Assembly: GCA_945890645.1 (NCBI GenBank)
Contig: CAMDCV010000012.1
Span: 1 to 64,000 of the forward strand
Direction of reading: 5' to 3'
Source: Akkermansia muciniphila
GTDB taxonomy: Bacteria > Verrucomicrobiota > Verrucomicrobiia > Verrucomicrobiales > Akkermansiaceae
Length of the DNA stretch: 64,000 nt
A program made the translations under genes and the position numbers. The notes under the pieces are model-generated. The model was not told where the DNA came from, ran no database searches, and saw only the letters and a list, made by a program, of their open reading frames with translations. Positions within the stretch are counted from its first letter, which is position 1, and each line of letters starts with the position of its first letter. This document shows positions 43,970 through 51,964 of this stretch, one piece after another.

Positions 43970-45298
43970 ATGAATCCGACCGACGTCCGTTCTCGTTACT
44001 TGCGCATCTCGCTGATGATGTTCCTGCAATTTTTCACCTGGGGCGCATGGTTTACGACCTTGTTCTTGGTATTAGGTAACTACAATCTTGCTGCGATCAT
44101 CGGAGATTCATATAGCACAGCACCGATTGCCGCCATTATCGCGCCGTTGTTTCTGGGATTAGTGGCCGACCGTTTTTTTGCGTCGGAACGGCTGATGGGT
44201 GTGATGTTTTTGATTGGTGGGGTGTTGATGCTCATGGTGCCGTCAGCAATCAAAGCGGGGAATGGGCAGCTAGCGTTGGCATTGTTTACAGGTCACATGC
44301 TTTGCTACATGCCGACCCTTGGTTTAGGAAACACCATCGCCTTTACCCACCTGCCGCGCGATGTGTTTCCCAAAACCCGCGTGTGGGGCACGATTGGATG
44401 GATTGCAGCGGGATTGGTTGCGGGCTTCCTCGGTTGGTCGGGTAGCCTTAATTTGTTCACGATGGCAGGCATTGCCGCACTGACACTGGGCGTGTTTTGC
44501 TTTGCCCTTCCTCACACACCTCCACCATCGCGAGGTAAGGCGATTAACCTGCGCGCGCTGTTCATGGTCGATGCCTTTCGCCTTTTGGCGCGTCCGTCAT
44601 TTTTTGTGTTCATTCTCTGCTCGATGTTGATCTGCATTCCGCTGGCCTACTATTTCTCTAGTACTTCTGGTTTTCTCGCGAACATGGGCTTCAAGCAACC
44701 TGCCTCGGCGATGGCGATTGGACAAATGTCGGAAATTTTCTTCATGTTACTGGTGCCGTTTTTCTTCCGCAAACTGGGCGTAAAGTGGATGATCATTGTG
44801 GCGATGCTGTGCTGGGTCTTGCGCTATGTTTTATTTGCTTACGGCGCGAGTGAGCAATCGGTGTGGCTGATTTTCGCAGCGATCGCGCTGCACGGAATTT
44901 GCTACGATTTCTTCTTCGTCACTGGCTTCATGTATGCCGACCGCACTGCACCGGAAGCGATCCGCGGTCAAACGCAGAGCATGTTGGTATTTTTTACTCA
45001 AGGTGTGGGCATGTTTTTCGGCTACAAATTGGCAGCGTCTAAATTCGCGCCGGTGAAAGAATCTTCCGACGCTCTTGGTGCCGCCATCACTGCCGCGCAA
45101 CCGGCTGAAAAATTCAGCTACGCGCAACAACTCGGTCAGATGTTTGCCGCAGAAATCCCTAAAGTGGATGCCACGATTTACAACACAGCGGCGCAACTAT
45201 GGAAAACCTACTGGCTATTCCCGGCCATGCTCGCTGGCGGCGTGGCCGTGCTGTTTTTCTTAGCGTTCTGGGATCGCTCGAAATCGCCTAGTGAATAA
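43970..45298 (+). CDS. MFS transporter, nucleoside:H+ symporter (NupG)-like
   Basis: The 442-residue protein has twelve membrane segments; the first, SLMMFLQFFTWGAWFTTLFLVLG, and the loop GLVADRFFASERLMG are typical of the NupG/XapB branch, as is FVTGFMYADRTAPEAIRGQTQSM before helix 11. Such relatives import nucleosides or other small polar solutes with protons. Its place after rhaB suggests a sugar, perhaps rhamnose or a rhamnose-containing nucleoside, but this is inference. It ends 9 nt before an intrinsic terminator. Confidence 0.85.
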   Translation: MNPTDVRSRYLRISLMMFLQFFTWGAWFTTLFLVLGNYNLAAIIGDSYSTAPIAAIIAPLFLGLVADRFFASERLMGVMFLIGGVLMLMVPSAIKAGNGQLALALFTGHMLCYMPTLGLGNTIAFTHLPRDVFPKTRVWGTIGWIAAGLVAGFLGWSGSLNLFTMAGIAALTLGVFCFALPHTPPPSRGKAINLRALFMVDAFRLLARPSFFVFILCSMLICIPLAYYFSSTSGFLANMGFKQPASAMAIGQMSEIFFMLLVPFFFRKLGVKWMIIVAMLCWVLRYVLFAYGASEQSVWLIFAAIALHGICYDFFFVTGFMYADRTAPEAIRGQTQSMLVFFTQGVGMFFGYKLAASKFAPVKESSDALGAAITAAQPAEKFSYAQQLGQMFAAEIPKVDATIYNTAAQLWKTYWLFPAMLAGGVAVLFFLAFWDRSKSPSE

Positions 45299-45307
45299 TG
45301 GAAATAC

Positions 45308-45341
45308 GCAGCCCCGCAATGAATGCGGGGCTGCTTTTTTT
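45308..45341 (+). terminator. Intrinsic terminator of the MFS gene
   Basis: GCAGCCCCGCA-ATGAA-TGCGGGGCTGC followed by seven T. The T-run overlaps the stop codon of the convergent rtcB gene. Confidence 0.9.
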
Positions 45342-46914
45342 ATTCATCATCCAAATCGCGTAAATGCTGGCGAACTTTGCGACGTTCAGAGCGGTGTTCG
45401 ATTTGGCGTTTTTGTTTGGGGGTGAGTTCTTCTTCTTTATCGCGCCATGATTTGCCGGAGGAGCCTGCCATGATGCATCCGAGGGGATGGATTTCTGTGA
45501 GAACTTCGGCTAATCGGAAATGCTCGATTTGCTCGCGAATGCGGGTGGCATTTTTGTAGGCCACGGGCGTTTCGCTGAGGTCGGGCTTGCCGCAGAACCA
45601 GCGGACATCGATGTCGCGGGTGCTGTGGCGGATGACATTGCGGCGGTCGTCTTCATCGGGATAAAGGCGTCGCAGAGCGGTGCGCGATAAGTTGCGTCCG
45701 GCACCATGCGGCGCGAAGCCGAGGAAGTCGGGGTTGTTTCCGCCAAGGACTAACAAGATTGGCTCGGCCATGTTCATGGGGATGAGGCCGAGAAGAGGGC
45801 GCTCTTGCTCGTCGCACCATGCGGGTGTGGCTCCTTTTCCGTGAAGATAGGTATCGCCGCGCTTCCAGACGAAGTTGTGTTCATTGCCAATCGCGTTGAT
45901 GCTGGTGGCACCAATGCGGGTGAGGAATCGGGCGTGAATGCATTCGTGATTGGCACGAGTCCAGCGAGCGACATATTGCAACGCGTCCCAGTAGGCTTGG
46001 CCTTCGGGACTCTCCGCATCGAGCCAGGCACCGCTCGGCGGGATGTGATCTCCGTGTTTGGCGGTGTGTTTCTCGGCGGCATTTTGACCGCGCTTGAAGA
46101 CGTGGGCACCGAGTCCGCGTGAGCCGTGGTGGGTCACGAGAACGCGCACTGTTTTACCGAGGTGAGGTTGCAGAGCGGCGACCATTTCGCTGTGGCCCGC
46201 GGACTCGGCTTTTGCGAGCCATGTCGGGGTGACTTCCGCTTGACCGAGGTACGCAAAGTGGTTGCCGTCTCCTTGATCGGCGAGATGGGCGTGGGCACGA
46301 TCGCGCAGGCCGCAGAGAAACGGATTTAACCAGACGTTTTCATCGAGCACTGGGTGATAAACCAAGTCATCGAGATGGCGATGCCCGGTGCCGAAACGTG
46401 TGGATGTCGTTAGGGCATCGAGCTCAGCCGATACAGTGCCGCGGGCTTCATAGAATGTGGCATACATGGAGCAACAAATGTCCGATGAGTGAGCCGAAGG
46501 GATGATGGCTTGGTGGGCGGCGATGACGCCACCGACCGGCATGGAGGCAGGCTCCTTGCCAACGGGACAAGCATCGGGCATGATGGCTCCACTGCGAATG
46601 ACGGGCACGCGCAGGAGCGAATCCATTTGCTTGCGGACAAGGGCAAGGTTCTCGCGCTCGGCTTTTTCCTGGGCGTGAATGGCCTCGGCATAGGGGGCCG
46701 GAGACTCACGCATGGAGAGCCTGACGCGCGGCGCGCCAAAGTCGCGGGCGAGTAATTTGAGTAGATATTTTTTCCCCTGGATGCCGCGTTCTTGATAGGC
46801 GGTGGCGGCCGCGATCATGTCGCGGAACCACGGGCCGGGATCATAGCCAGCATCGAGGAGATGTTTTTCGGTGAGGCGGAAAGTTGCCTCGGGATGGTTT
46901 GGGGAATCGTTCAT
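45340..46914 (-). CDS. rtcB: RtcB-family RNA ligase
   Basis: RtcB joins 2',3'-cyclic phosphate and 5'-OH RNA ends using GTP and Mn2+. From ATG 46914 the protein has 524 residues. Family residues seen: the cysteine metal site SSDICCSMYA, GDGNHF, the histidine of THHGSRGLGAHV, EHNFVW, and the guanylylated histidine region FAPHGAGRNLSRTAL. The acidic residue usually after GNHF is replaced (GNHFAYLGQ), so this is a divergent branch. The gene starts 8 nt after an HNH endonuclease stop, suggesting a cut-and-seal pair in one transcript. Confidence 0.88.
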   Translation of the reverse strand: MNDSPNHPEATFRLTEKHLLDAGYDPGPWFRDMIAAATAYQERGIQGKKYLLKLLARDFGAPRVRLSMRESPAPYAEAIHAQEKAERENLALVRKQMDSLLRVPVIRSGAIMPDACPVGKEPASMPVGGVIAAHQAIIPSAHSSDICCSMYATFYEARGTVSAELDALTTSTRFGTGHRHLDDLVYHPVLDENVWLNPFLCGLRDRAHAHLADQGDGNHFAYLGQAEVTPTWLAKAESAGHSEMVAALQPHLGKTVRVLVTHHGSRGLGAHVFKRGQNAAEKHTAKHGDHIPPSGAWLDAESPEGQAYWDALQYVARWTRANHECIHARFLTRIGATSINAIGNEHNFVWKRGDTYLHGKGATPAWCDEQERPLLGLIPMNMAEPILLVLGGNNPDFLGFAPHGAGRNLSRTALRRLYPDEDDRRNVIRHSTRDIDVRWFCGKPDLSETPVAYKNATRIREQIEHFRLAEVLTEIHPLGCIMAGSSGKSWRDKEEELTPKQKRQIEHRSERRKVRQHLRDLDDE

Positions 46915-46922
46915 AAAAAATG

Positions 46923-47510
46923 TTAGGAAACAAGGAAGTGCTGCCACTCCGGGATGTTTTGCACGTTGCTGATGCGCAAAGTGCTGGGCACCGCGGTGGG
47001 CGGGCGAGGTAAGGTGAGGAGTTTGAGACCAGCTTCGTCCGGGGTACGGGCGGCTTTCTTGCGGTTGACACTTTTGCAGGAGAGCACGCAGTTTTCCCAT
47101 GAATTGGCACCACCGCGCGAACGCGGGATGACGTGGTCGATGTCGCCCTCACCGGGAGTCAAGCGGCGTCCGGTGTATTGGCATCGACCGCCATCGCGCT
47201 CCCAAATGCCGCGTATGCCGAAGCTGAGTGTCACCATCGGCACTTTATCATAACGGCGCAAGAGGATGACACGCGGGGCGCGGATGGGACCACGAACGGT
47301 GCCGATCACAGGATCGTCAGGCCGCACGGGCAAAGCGATCCATTGCGACCAGTCAAGGTCTTGAAAGTGGTCGTCATCGATCCACATGGCGCGAGCGGTG
47401 CCTGCGACGAGGCGATGCACCGCTTGCTCCACGGTAAGCGTGGCAATGGCTTGCCAGTTACGGTTGAGGACGAGGACGACACGATCTGTGAGTATGGCGT
47501 TGGTTTTCAT
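46923..47510 (-). CDS. HNH endonuclease
   Basis: From ATG 47510 the protein has 195 residues. An N-terminal domain (VLNRNWQAIATLTVEQAVHRLVAGTA) precedes an HNH nuclease core, DIDHVIPRSRGGANSWENCVLSC, with the metal-binding His-Asn residues. The CxxC zinc knuckles common in HNH proteins are halved (CQYT and SCKSVN), which I recall as normal for this CQYTG subfamily. Target, DNA or RNA, is unknown. It is the first gene of an operon with rtcB and lies directly downstream of an intrinsic terminator that isolates it from the small upstream gene. Confidence 0.85.
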   Translation of the reverse strand: MKTNAILTDRVVLVLNRNWQAIATLTVEQAVHRLVAGTARAMWIDDDHFQDLDWSQWIALPVRPDDPVIGTVRGPIRAPRVILLRRYDKVPMVTLSFGIRGIWERDGGRCQYTGRRLTPGEGDIDHVIPRSRGGANSWENCVLSCKSVNRKKAARTPDEAGLKLLTLPRPPTAVPSTLRISNVQNIPEWQHFLVS

Positions 47511-47515
47511 GAGGA

Positions 47516-47544
47516 AACATGGTGAGAAAAAGTAGATGGGTAAA
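47516..47544 (-). promoter_or_regulatory. Candidate promoter of HNH-rtcB
   Basis: TTTACC, a 17-bp spacer, CATGTT, then five bases (TCCTC) to the ATG at 47510. The -35 box is weak, but the spacing fits the leaderless series, and the site lies just after the upstream terminator. Confidence 0.4.
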
Positions 47545-47554
47545 ATCCCGGAAA

Positions 47555-47588
47555 CAAAAAAGCCCTGCGGCGAGTGAAGCGGCAGGGC
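47555..47588 (-). terminator. Intrinsic terminator between the small ORF and HNH-rtcB
   Basis: On the minus strand GCCCTGC-CGCTTCACTCGCC-GCAGGGC is followed by six T. It begins 25 nt after the stop of the 47614-47781 gene. Confidence 0.8.
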
Positions 47589-47613
47589 GGCGGAAGAGGA
47601 ATGGATGAGAAGT

Positions 47614-47781
47614 TTACTCGATCCGTGAATGGAAAGTTCCATCCTCTAAGGCCCTGCCGGGGCGGCTGTAGTCCATGACAAATCCGGAAATTTCCGGTGT
47701 GATGGGCAGCCATAGCGCCGCGACTGCACGTTCACCGCAATTGGTGAAGCTCGTGTCATTCTGGTGGCGCTTGAGGAACAT
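47614..47781 (-). CDS. Small 55-residue protein, newly proposed start
   Basis: ATG 47781 gives a 55-residue product (MFLKRHQNDTSFTNCGERAV...ends FHSRIE). Support for it being real: most codons end in G or C as in neighbouring genes, a promoter (TTGACT-N16-TAAACA) precedes it, and an intrinsic terminator follows it. It is soluble, with one cysteine and proline-rich middle (LPITPEISGF). No family is recognised. The ORF track's longer version uses the TTG of the -35 box as start. Confidence 0.5.
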   Translation of the reverse strand: MFLKRHQNDTSFTNCGERAVAALWLPITPEISGFVMDYSRPGRALEDGTFHSRIE

Positions 47782-47804
47782 GGAAGTAAGAAGTTGCTGC
47801 GAGG

Positions 47805-47832
47805 TGTTTAGTAAATTGGCTAACGCAGTCAA
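47805..47832 (-). promoter_or_regulatory. Promoter of the 55-residue ORF
   Basis: TTGACT, a 16-bp spacer, TAAACA on the minus strand; predicted leader of about 17 nt. Confidence 0.5.
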
Positions 47833-47990
47833 GGGAGAAAATGAAAAATTAAATCTGAAGTGAGCCAGAGAATATTACGGCGGTGAAATGAAGGGAAATT
47901 TTTTTACGACGGATTAAACGGATTACCCGGATTACCCGGACTTATGACTGCTATTTGGGAATGCAGTTTTTATTGAGATTGATTTGAAAT
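47833..47990. other. Intergenic stretch
   Basis: No gene recognised. A short direct repeat, ATTACCCGGATTACCCGGA, is present near 47,920-47,940. Confidence 0.3.
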
Positions 47991-48386
47991 TCAACCTTTC
48001 GGCATGAGATCAATGCCGAACTTGCGCAACACAATGACCGTTAGCCAAAAGAGTGCGATGGTCATGACGCAGTTCGCGAACAGGGCGGGCCAGAAGCTCC
48101 AGCCTTGGCGCAGCAACCATGGGAACACGAGAAACATGGGCAAGGTGGGGAGCACGAACCAGAACGTGCCTTCCGCATGATTGGCGATGCGTGTGGTGCT
48201 TTGTTGATCGTAATGCATCCAAATCATCGCGATCAACGACGTGAATGGCAACGCGATGAGCAGTGCCGAAAGGCGATCGTTAAAGAGCTGAACCTTATTC
48301 ACCAAGACGATGATCACCGCGGCAACGATTACTTTGACGAGATCAAGTGGAGTGAAACTGAGCAATTGAGAAAGTGGCAATTTCAT
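47991..48386 (-). CDS. DUF3147-type membrane protein
   Basis: The 131-residue protein has four hydrophobic segments (LVKVIVAAVIIVLVNKV; LSALLIALPFTSLIAMIWM; GTFWFVLPTLPMFLVFPWLL; ALFANCVMTIALFWLTVIVL). The pattern LSALLIALPFTSLIAM...HAEGTFWFVLPTLPMF is that of DUF3147, a family without known function. The start follows GTTTACGGTG-type sequence without a Shine-Dalgarno site. It is a single gene preceded by the terminator of the next lipoprotein gene. Confidence 0.8.
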   Translation of the reverse strand: MKLPLSQLLSFTPLDLVKVIVAAVIIVLVNKVQLFNDRLSALLIALPFTSLIAMIWMHYDQQSTTRIANHAEGTFWFVLPTLPMFLVFPWLLRQGWSFWPALFANCVMTIALFWLTVIVLRKFGIDLMPKG

Positions 48387-48444
48387 GAGTGCAAAAATGA
48401 GATTACGATTTACGGTGTAACACTATGTCATAAAATAATTGGCG

Positions 48445-48487
48445 TAAAAAAAACGCTCTTGCAAGGATAACCCTTGTCAAGAACGTC
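48445..48487 (-). terminator. Intrinsic terminator of the coiled-coil lipoprotein gene
   Basis: Minus strand: ACGTTCTTGACAAGG-GTTAT-CCTTGCAAGAGCGT, a long stem with isolated mismatches, followed by eight T. It lies about 40 nt after the stop at 48527. Confidence 0.85.
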
Positions 48488-48526
48488 TTATAAGACTCGC
48501 GCGTATCGCGCAGCCTTGATCAATCG

Positions 48527-48796
48527 TTATTGATTGTCTGCATCTACCTTGGCCTTAGCGGCTTCTGCTTCGGCATCGGCAGCTTTTTTCGCGGCGTCAA
48601 GCTGAGCTTGCATGGTGTCTTTGTTCGCCTCGATTCTGGCTTTATCGATGTCGGCATTGGCTTCCACTTGATCTTTGCGGTTGTCGATCGCATCCTTGGT
48701 CGCTTCTTTATTTTCTTCGATAGCGGCTTTCTGCTTGTTGCATGAAGCAATGAGGATTACGGCTGCTGTGATCGTGAGGTATGTTGCATATTTCAT
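48527..48796 (-). CDS. Small coiled-coil lipoprotein
   Basis: The 89-residue precursor has the leader MKYATYLTITAAVILIASC (lipobox IASC). The mature 70 residues are almost wholly Ala, Lys, Glu, Asp, Gln and Asn in heptad-like order (EENKEATKDAIDNRKDQVEANADIDKARIEANKD; ends AEAAKAKVDADNQ), predicting one long charged helix, similar in style to Lpp-like or stress-related anchored helices. It has its own terminator. A 27-bp palindrome lies about 110 bp upstream. Confidence 0.8.
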   Translation of the reverse strand: MKYATYLTITAAVILIASCNKQKAAIEENKEATKDAIDNRKDQVEANADIDKARIEANKDTMQAQLDAAKKAADAEAEAAKAKVDADNQ

Positions 48797-49024
48797 GACA
48801 GTAATTTTCTTGGTTGTTGTTTCTCATTTTTCGCCAATGTGACTTTAAATGAATATCGCCGTTATCAGCGAACAATTGTTATATTGCACCATAGATAAAA
48901 TACATCCATAGGGTATTACCCTACCGATGTGGCAGTCTCTTTTAGGTGTGACTGAAACTTGCGAGCTGGGAAGTAAAACAGGCTGGAAGCCCGTTTGCCG
49001 AGACAGGCGGAACGCGCTATCTTC
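48797..49024. other. Intergenic region containing a 27-bp palindrome
   Basis: Holds the palindrome at 48903-48929. No tRNA or small ORF recognised. Confidence 0.35.
48903..48929. promoter_or_regulatory. 27-bp palindrome CATCnn-TAGGGTA-T-TACCCTA-nnGATG
   Basis: Perfect inner arms of 7 bp around a single central base, plus outer CATC/GATG arms after a 2-bp mismatch. The symmetry suits a dimeric regulator binding upstream of the coiled-coil lipoprotein gene. Confidence 0.55.
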
Positions 49025-50014
49025 TTACACACGCAGCCACTGCGCGACTTCTTTGGCGTAGTAGGTGAGAATGATGTCTGCACCCGCGCGTTTGATCGCG
49101 GTGAGGGATTCGAGAATGACGGCTTTGCGATCGAGCCAACCCGCGGCGGCGGCGCTTTCGATCATCAGATATTCACCGCTGACTTGATAGGCGGCGACGG
49201 GAAGAGTGGTGTGCTGGCGGACGCTTGCAATGATATCGAGATAGGCACCAGCGGGCTTGACCATGACCATGTCGGCGCCTTCGGCTTCATCTAACATGAT
49301 TTCGCGCACGGCTTCGCGAGCGTTGGCGTAGTCCATTTGATAGGTTTTTTTATCGCCGGCTTTTGGTGCGGAATCGAGCGCGCCACGGAAGGGGCCGTAG
49401 TAGGCGGATGCATACTTCGCAGAGTAACTCAGAATGGAAACATCGGTGTAGCCAGCGGCATCGAGCGAAGCACGCAGGGCGGCGACACGGCCATCCATCA
49501 TGTCGCTGGGACTCACGATGTCCGCTCCGGCTTCGGCATGGCAGAGCGCTTGTTGGCAGAGAATTTCTACTGTTGCATCGTTGACGATTTCAAGGGAACC
49601 ATCGGCGCGTTTTTCGACCAGACCATCGTGGCCATCGGCGTTGTAGGGATCGAGCGCGATGTCGGTGATGACGCACATTTCCGGGCAAGCCGCTTTGATG
49701 GCGCGGATCACGCGTGGAATCAGGCCATCGGGGTTGTAGCACTCGGCGGCATCCGATGTTTTGAGTGAGTCGTCTGTTTTCGGGAATAGCACCACCGCAG
49801 GCACGCCGACAGCGTGGAGCGTGAGCACTTCCGCTACCACGTCTTTTTCGCACCATCGGGTGACGCCCGGCATGGAGGCGATGGCATCGTTCTGCGTGCC
49901 TTCTTGCACGAAGAGTGGCTGCACGAAGTCGCCGGGACTGAGCACGGTTTCGCGCACCAGTGCGCGGATAGCGGCGGTGCGACGGTTGCGGCGGGGACGG
50001 ATGGGTAGGTTCAT
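49025..50014 (-). CDS. hemB: Porphobilinogen synthase (delta-aminolevulinate dehydratase)
   Basis: Condenses two 5-aminolevulinate molecules to porphobilinogen in heme synthesis. The 329-residue protein has both Schiff-base lysine regions, YSAKYASAYYGPFR and DMVMVKPAGAYLD, and DIVSPSDMMDGRV. The metal loop reads DIALDPYNADGHDG, with aspartates where zinc enzymes have cysteines, so it should be a magnesium-type enzyme. It begins 6 nt after the cysS stop and is co-transcribed with it. Confidence 0.96.
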   Translation of the reverse strand: MNLPIRPRRNRRTAAIRALVRETVLSPGDFVQPLFVQEGTQNDAIASMPGVTRWCEKDVVAEVLTLHAVGVPAVVLFPKTDDSLKTSDAAECYNPDGLIPRVIRAIKAACPEMCVITDIALDPYNADGHDGLVEKRADGSLEIVNDATVEILCQQALCHAEAGADIVSPSDMMDGRVAALRASLDAAGYTDVSILSYSAKYASAYYGPFRGALDSAPKAGDKKTYQMDYANAREAVREIMLDEAEGADMVMVKPAGAYLDIIASVRQHTTLPVAAYQVSGEYLMIESAAAAGWLDRKAVILESLTAIKRAGADIILTYYAKEVAQWLRV

Positions 50015-50020
50015 GATCGC

Positions 50021-51409
50021 TTATTTCTGGCTCAGTTCGTAGCTGTCTTTGCTGTCCTTGACGATCCATCCCAATGCGGCCAATTGATCGCGCAGGACAT
50101 CGGATTGTGCCCAGTCTCTGGCTTGTCGCACCGCAAGACGTTGGTCGGCGAGGGCGATGATGTCCTCGGGCACGGTGACAGATTTTTCCGCTTCGGGCAG
50201 GACCAGTCCAAGCGCACGCAGGAGTCGGTGGAATGCGGCCAATGCCTTCGCCGCAGCGAGGCCTTCGCATTTCACGGCTTCGCGGAGTCCTGTGAAAATC
50301 GCGCCGAGCGCACCAGCGGTATTGAGGTCGTCGTTGAGTGTGTCCCATGCGCCTTGGAATAGACCGAACTCGACCGATGTCAGCACGGCATCGGCAGGAG
50401 CTTTGGCGCTGAGTTGTTGGGCGGCCTTTGCCATTTTAAGCATCGCTTCACGCGCGGCATGCAGAGAATCAAAGGTGAAATTCAGCGGCTTGCGATAATG
50501 ACCGCTGAGCAACACATAGCGCACTTCCATCGCGCTCCAGCCTTTTTCTGCGAGATCCTCTAAGGTATAAAGATTGCCGAGCGACTTCGACATTTTTCCG
50601 CCATCGACCATCAAGTGCGCGATGTGAAACCACGACGCCGCGAAGTCCCCTCCGCAAGCGCAACGGCTCTGGGCGATTTCGTTTTCGTGGTGCGGGAATA
50701 CCAGATCGACTCCACCACTGTGGAGGTCGAACGATTCGCCAAGATACTCGCGAATCATCGCCGAGCATTCAAGATGCCAACCAGGCCGACCATCGCCCCA
50801 CGGAGAAGGCCAGAAATTTTTTCCATCCTCATCGCGGCGGGCTTTCCACAATACAAAGTCGCTCACGCTTTGTTTCTCGTACTCATCCGCATTCGCGCGC
50901 TGCGCCTGCGTGCGGCCGATCTCCAGTTCGCGTTCATCGAGATGCGATAGTCGCCCGTATTCCGGAAACGATGCGATGTTAAAATACACCGATCCATCCT
51001 CCGAACTGTAGGCATGCCCCTTGGCGATCAACTCCTCGATCATCATCACTTGTTGCGGGATGTGCTCGACAGCACCCGGCTCGATGTGCGGCGGCAAGCA
51101 CTGAAGCTTGTCGCAATCTTGGTGAAATTTCACCGTCCAGAAATTCGTGAATTCCGTCAGCGATTGGCCAGCGCGTTGCGATTCGCGGATGGTTTTGTCA
51201 TCGACGTCGGTCAAATTCCGCACATGCAGCGTGCGCATGCCGCTCGTTTCCAAAGTGCGACGAAAAACATCCTGCAACACGAAAGTGCGGAAATTACCGA
51301 TGTGAGCGGGGCCATAAACGGTCGGACCGCAGCAGTAAAAACGGAAAGTCTGGCCGTCAATCGGCAACAAATCCTTGGTTTTTCTTGCTAGGGTATCATA
51401 CAAACGCAT
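50021..51409 (-). CDS. cysS: Cysteinyl-tRNA synthetase
   Basis: Class I synthetase, 462 residues. It has the HIGH-type motif in CCGPTVYGPAHIGNFRTFV with the N-terminal zinc cysteine, the second zinc ligand in WHLECSAMIREYLG, the histidines of DLVFPHHENEIAQ, and the KMSKS loop GGKMSKSLGN, followed by the DALR domain. Its ATG at 51409 lies 5 bp after a TAGGGA -10 box. hemB is downstream in the same transcript; rpsP is divergent. Confidence 0.97.
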   Translation of the reverse strand: MRLYDTLARKTKDLLPIDGQTFRFYCCGPTVYGPAHIGNFRTFVLQDVFRRTLETSGMRTLHVRNLTDVDDKTIRESQRAGQSLTEFTNFWTVKFHQDCDKLQCLPPHIEPGAVEHIPQQVMMIEELIAKGHAYSSEDGSVYFNIASFPEYGRLSHLDERELEIGRTQAQRANADEYEKQSVSDFVLWKARRDEDGKNFWPSPWGDGRPGWHLECSAMIREYLGESFDLHSGGVDLVFPHHENEIAQSRCACGGDFAASWFHIAHLMVDGGKMSKSLGNLYTLEDLAEKGWSAMEVRYVLLSGHYRKPLNFTFDSLHAAREAMLKMAKAAQQLSAKAPADAVLTSVEFGLFQGAWDTLNDDLNTAGALGAIFTGLREAVKCEGLAAAKALAAFHRLLRALGLVLPEAEKSVTVPEDIIALADQRLAVRQARDWAQSDVLRDQLAALGWIVKDSKDSYELSQK

Positions 51410-51414
51410 GCGTT

Positions 51415-51443
51415 TCCCTAACGCCGGGGGTGGCTTCTGGCAA
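51415..51443 (-). promoter_or_regulatory. cysS-hemB promoter, leaderless geometry
   Basis: TTGCCA, a 17-bp spacer, TAGGGA, then five bases (AACGC) to the ATG at 51409. This places a tRNA synthetase gene in the leaderless group. Confidence 0.6.
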
Positions 51444-51584
51444 GCATGGCGTGGCGAGCGGGGTGAAATTTTTTGAAAAAACGAAGATTCTTCTTGCCAA
51501 ATGGTTCGAATTTGTCCAATTTCCGCCCCCGCCCGCTGTCAAAAGCGCTTTGGCACAACCTTCATTCAACTTACTCACTTTATT

Positions 51585-51836
51585 ATGGCCGTTGCATTAC
51601 GTCTTACTCGCCAGGGATCCGCAGACCGTCCCTATTACAAAATCATTGCCGTGGATAGCCGCGTGCGTCGTGATGGCCGTTTCATCGAACAACTCGGCAC
51701 CTACGACCCGATGAAAGAGGGCGTAAACTACGAGATCGATCTCGCAGTAGCAGACAAATGGCTGGGCACTGGCGCAAAACCTTCGGATACCGTTAAGTCG
51801 ATCATCCGCAAGGCACGCACTGCTGCTACTAAATAA
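51585..51836 (+). CDS. rpsP: 30S ribosomal protein S16
   Basis: The 83-residue product (ATG 51585; the track start is far upstream) begins [25 protein letters not shown], the S16 signature, and contains [15 protein letters not shown]. It assists 30S assembly. It is transcribed alone, ending at a strong terminator, rather than in the common rpsP-rimM-trmD-rplS operon. The sequence before the ATG is CACTTTATT, with no Shine-Dalgarno site; a candidate TTGGCA-N16-TACTCA ends 7 bp upstream. Confidence 0.96.
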   Translation: MAVALRLTRQGSADRPYYKIIAVDSRVRRDGRFIEQLGTYDPMKEGVNYEIDLAVADKWLGTGAKPSDTVKSIIRKARTAATK

Positions 51837-51856
51837 TTTTCCCGTAGATTTCTTTT

Positions 51857-51888
51857 ACGCCCGTCTGTTTGCAGACGGGCGTTTTTTA
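51857..51888 (+). terminator. Intrinsic terminator of rpsP
   Basis: ACGCCCGTCTG-TTTG-CAGACGGGCGT followed by a T-run, 20 nt after the stop; an 11-bp perfect stem. Confidence 0.92.
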
Positions 51889-51928
51889 TGTTTTTCCCGA
51901 AAATGCGGGTAATACCCCAAATGCCGAC

Positions 51929-51956
51929 TTGACCGATGAAGCGATTGCCGTAGTCT
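51929..51956 (+). promoter_or_regulatory. Promoter of the 51965 gene, leaderless geometry
   Basis: TTGACC, a 16-bp spacer, TAGTCT, then eight bases to the ATG at 51965. Confidence 0.55.
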
Positions 51957-51964
51957 CTGCATTC

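Noticed and set aside
49337-49768. 143-aa plus-strand ORF inside hemB
   Set aside because: Antisense shadow; hemB carries both active-site lysine motifs.
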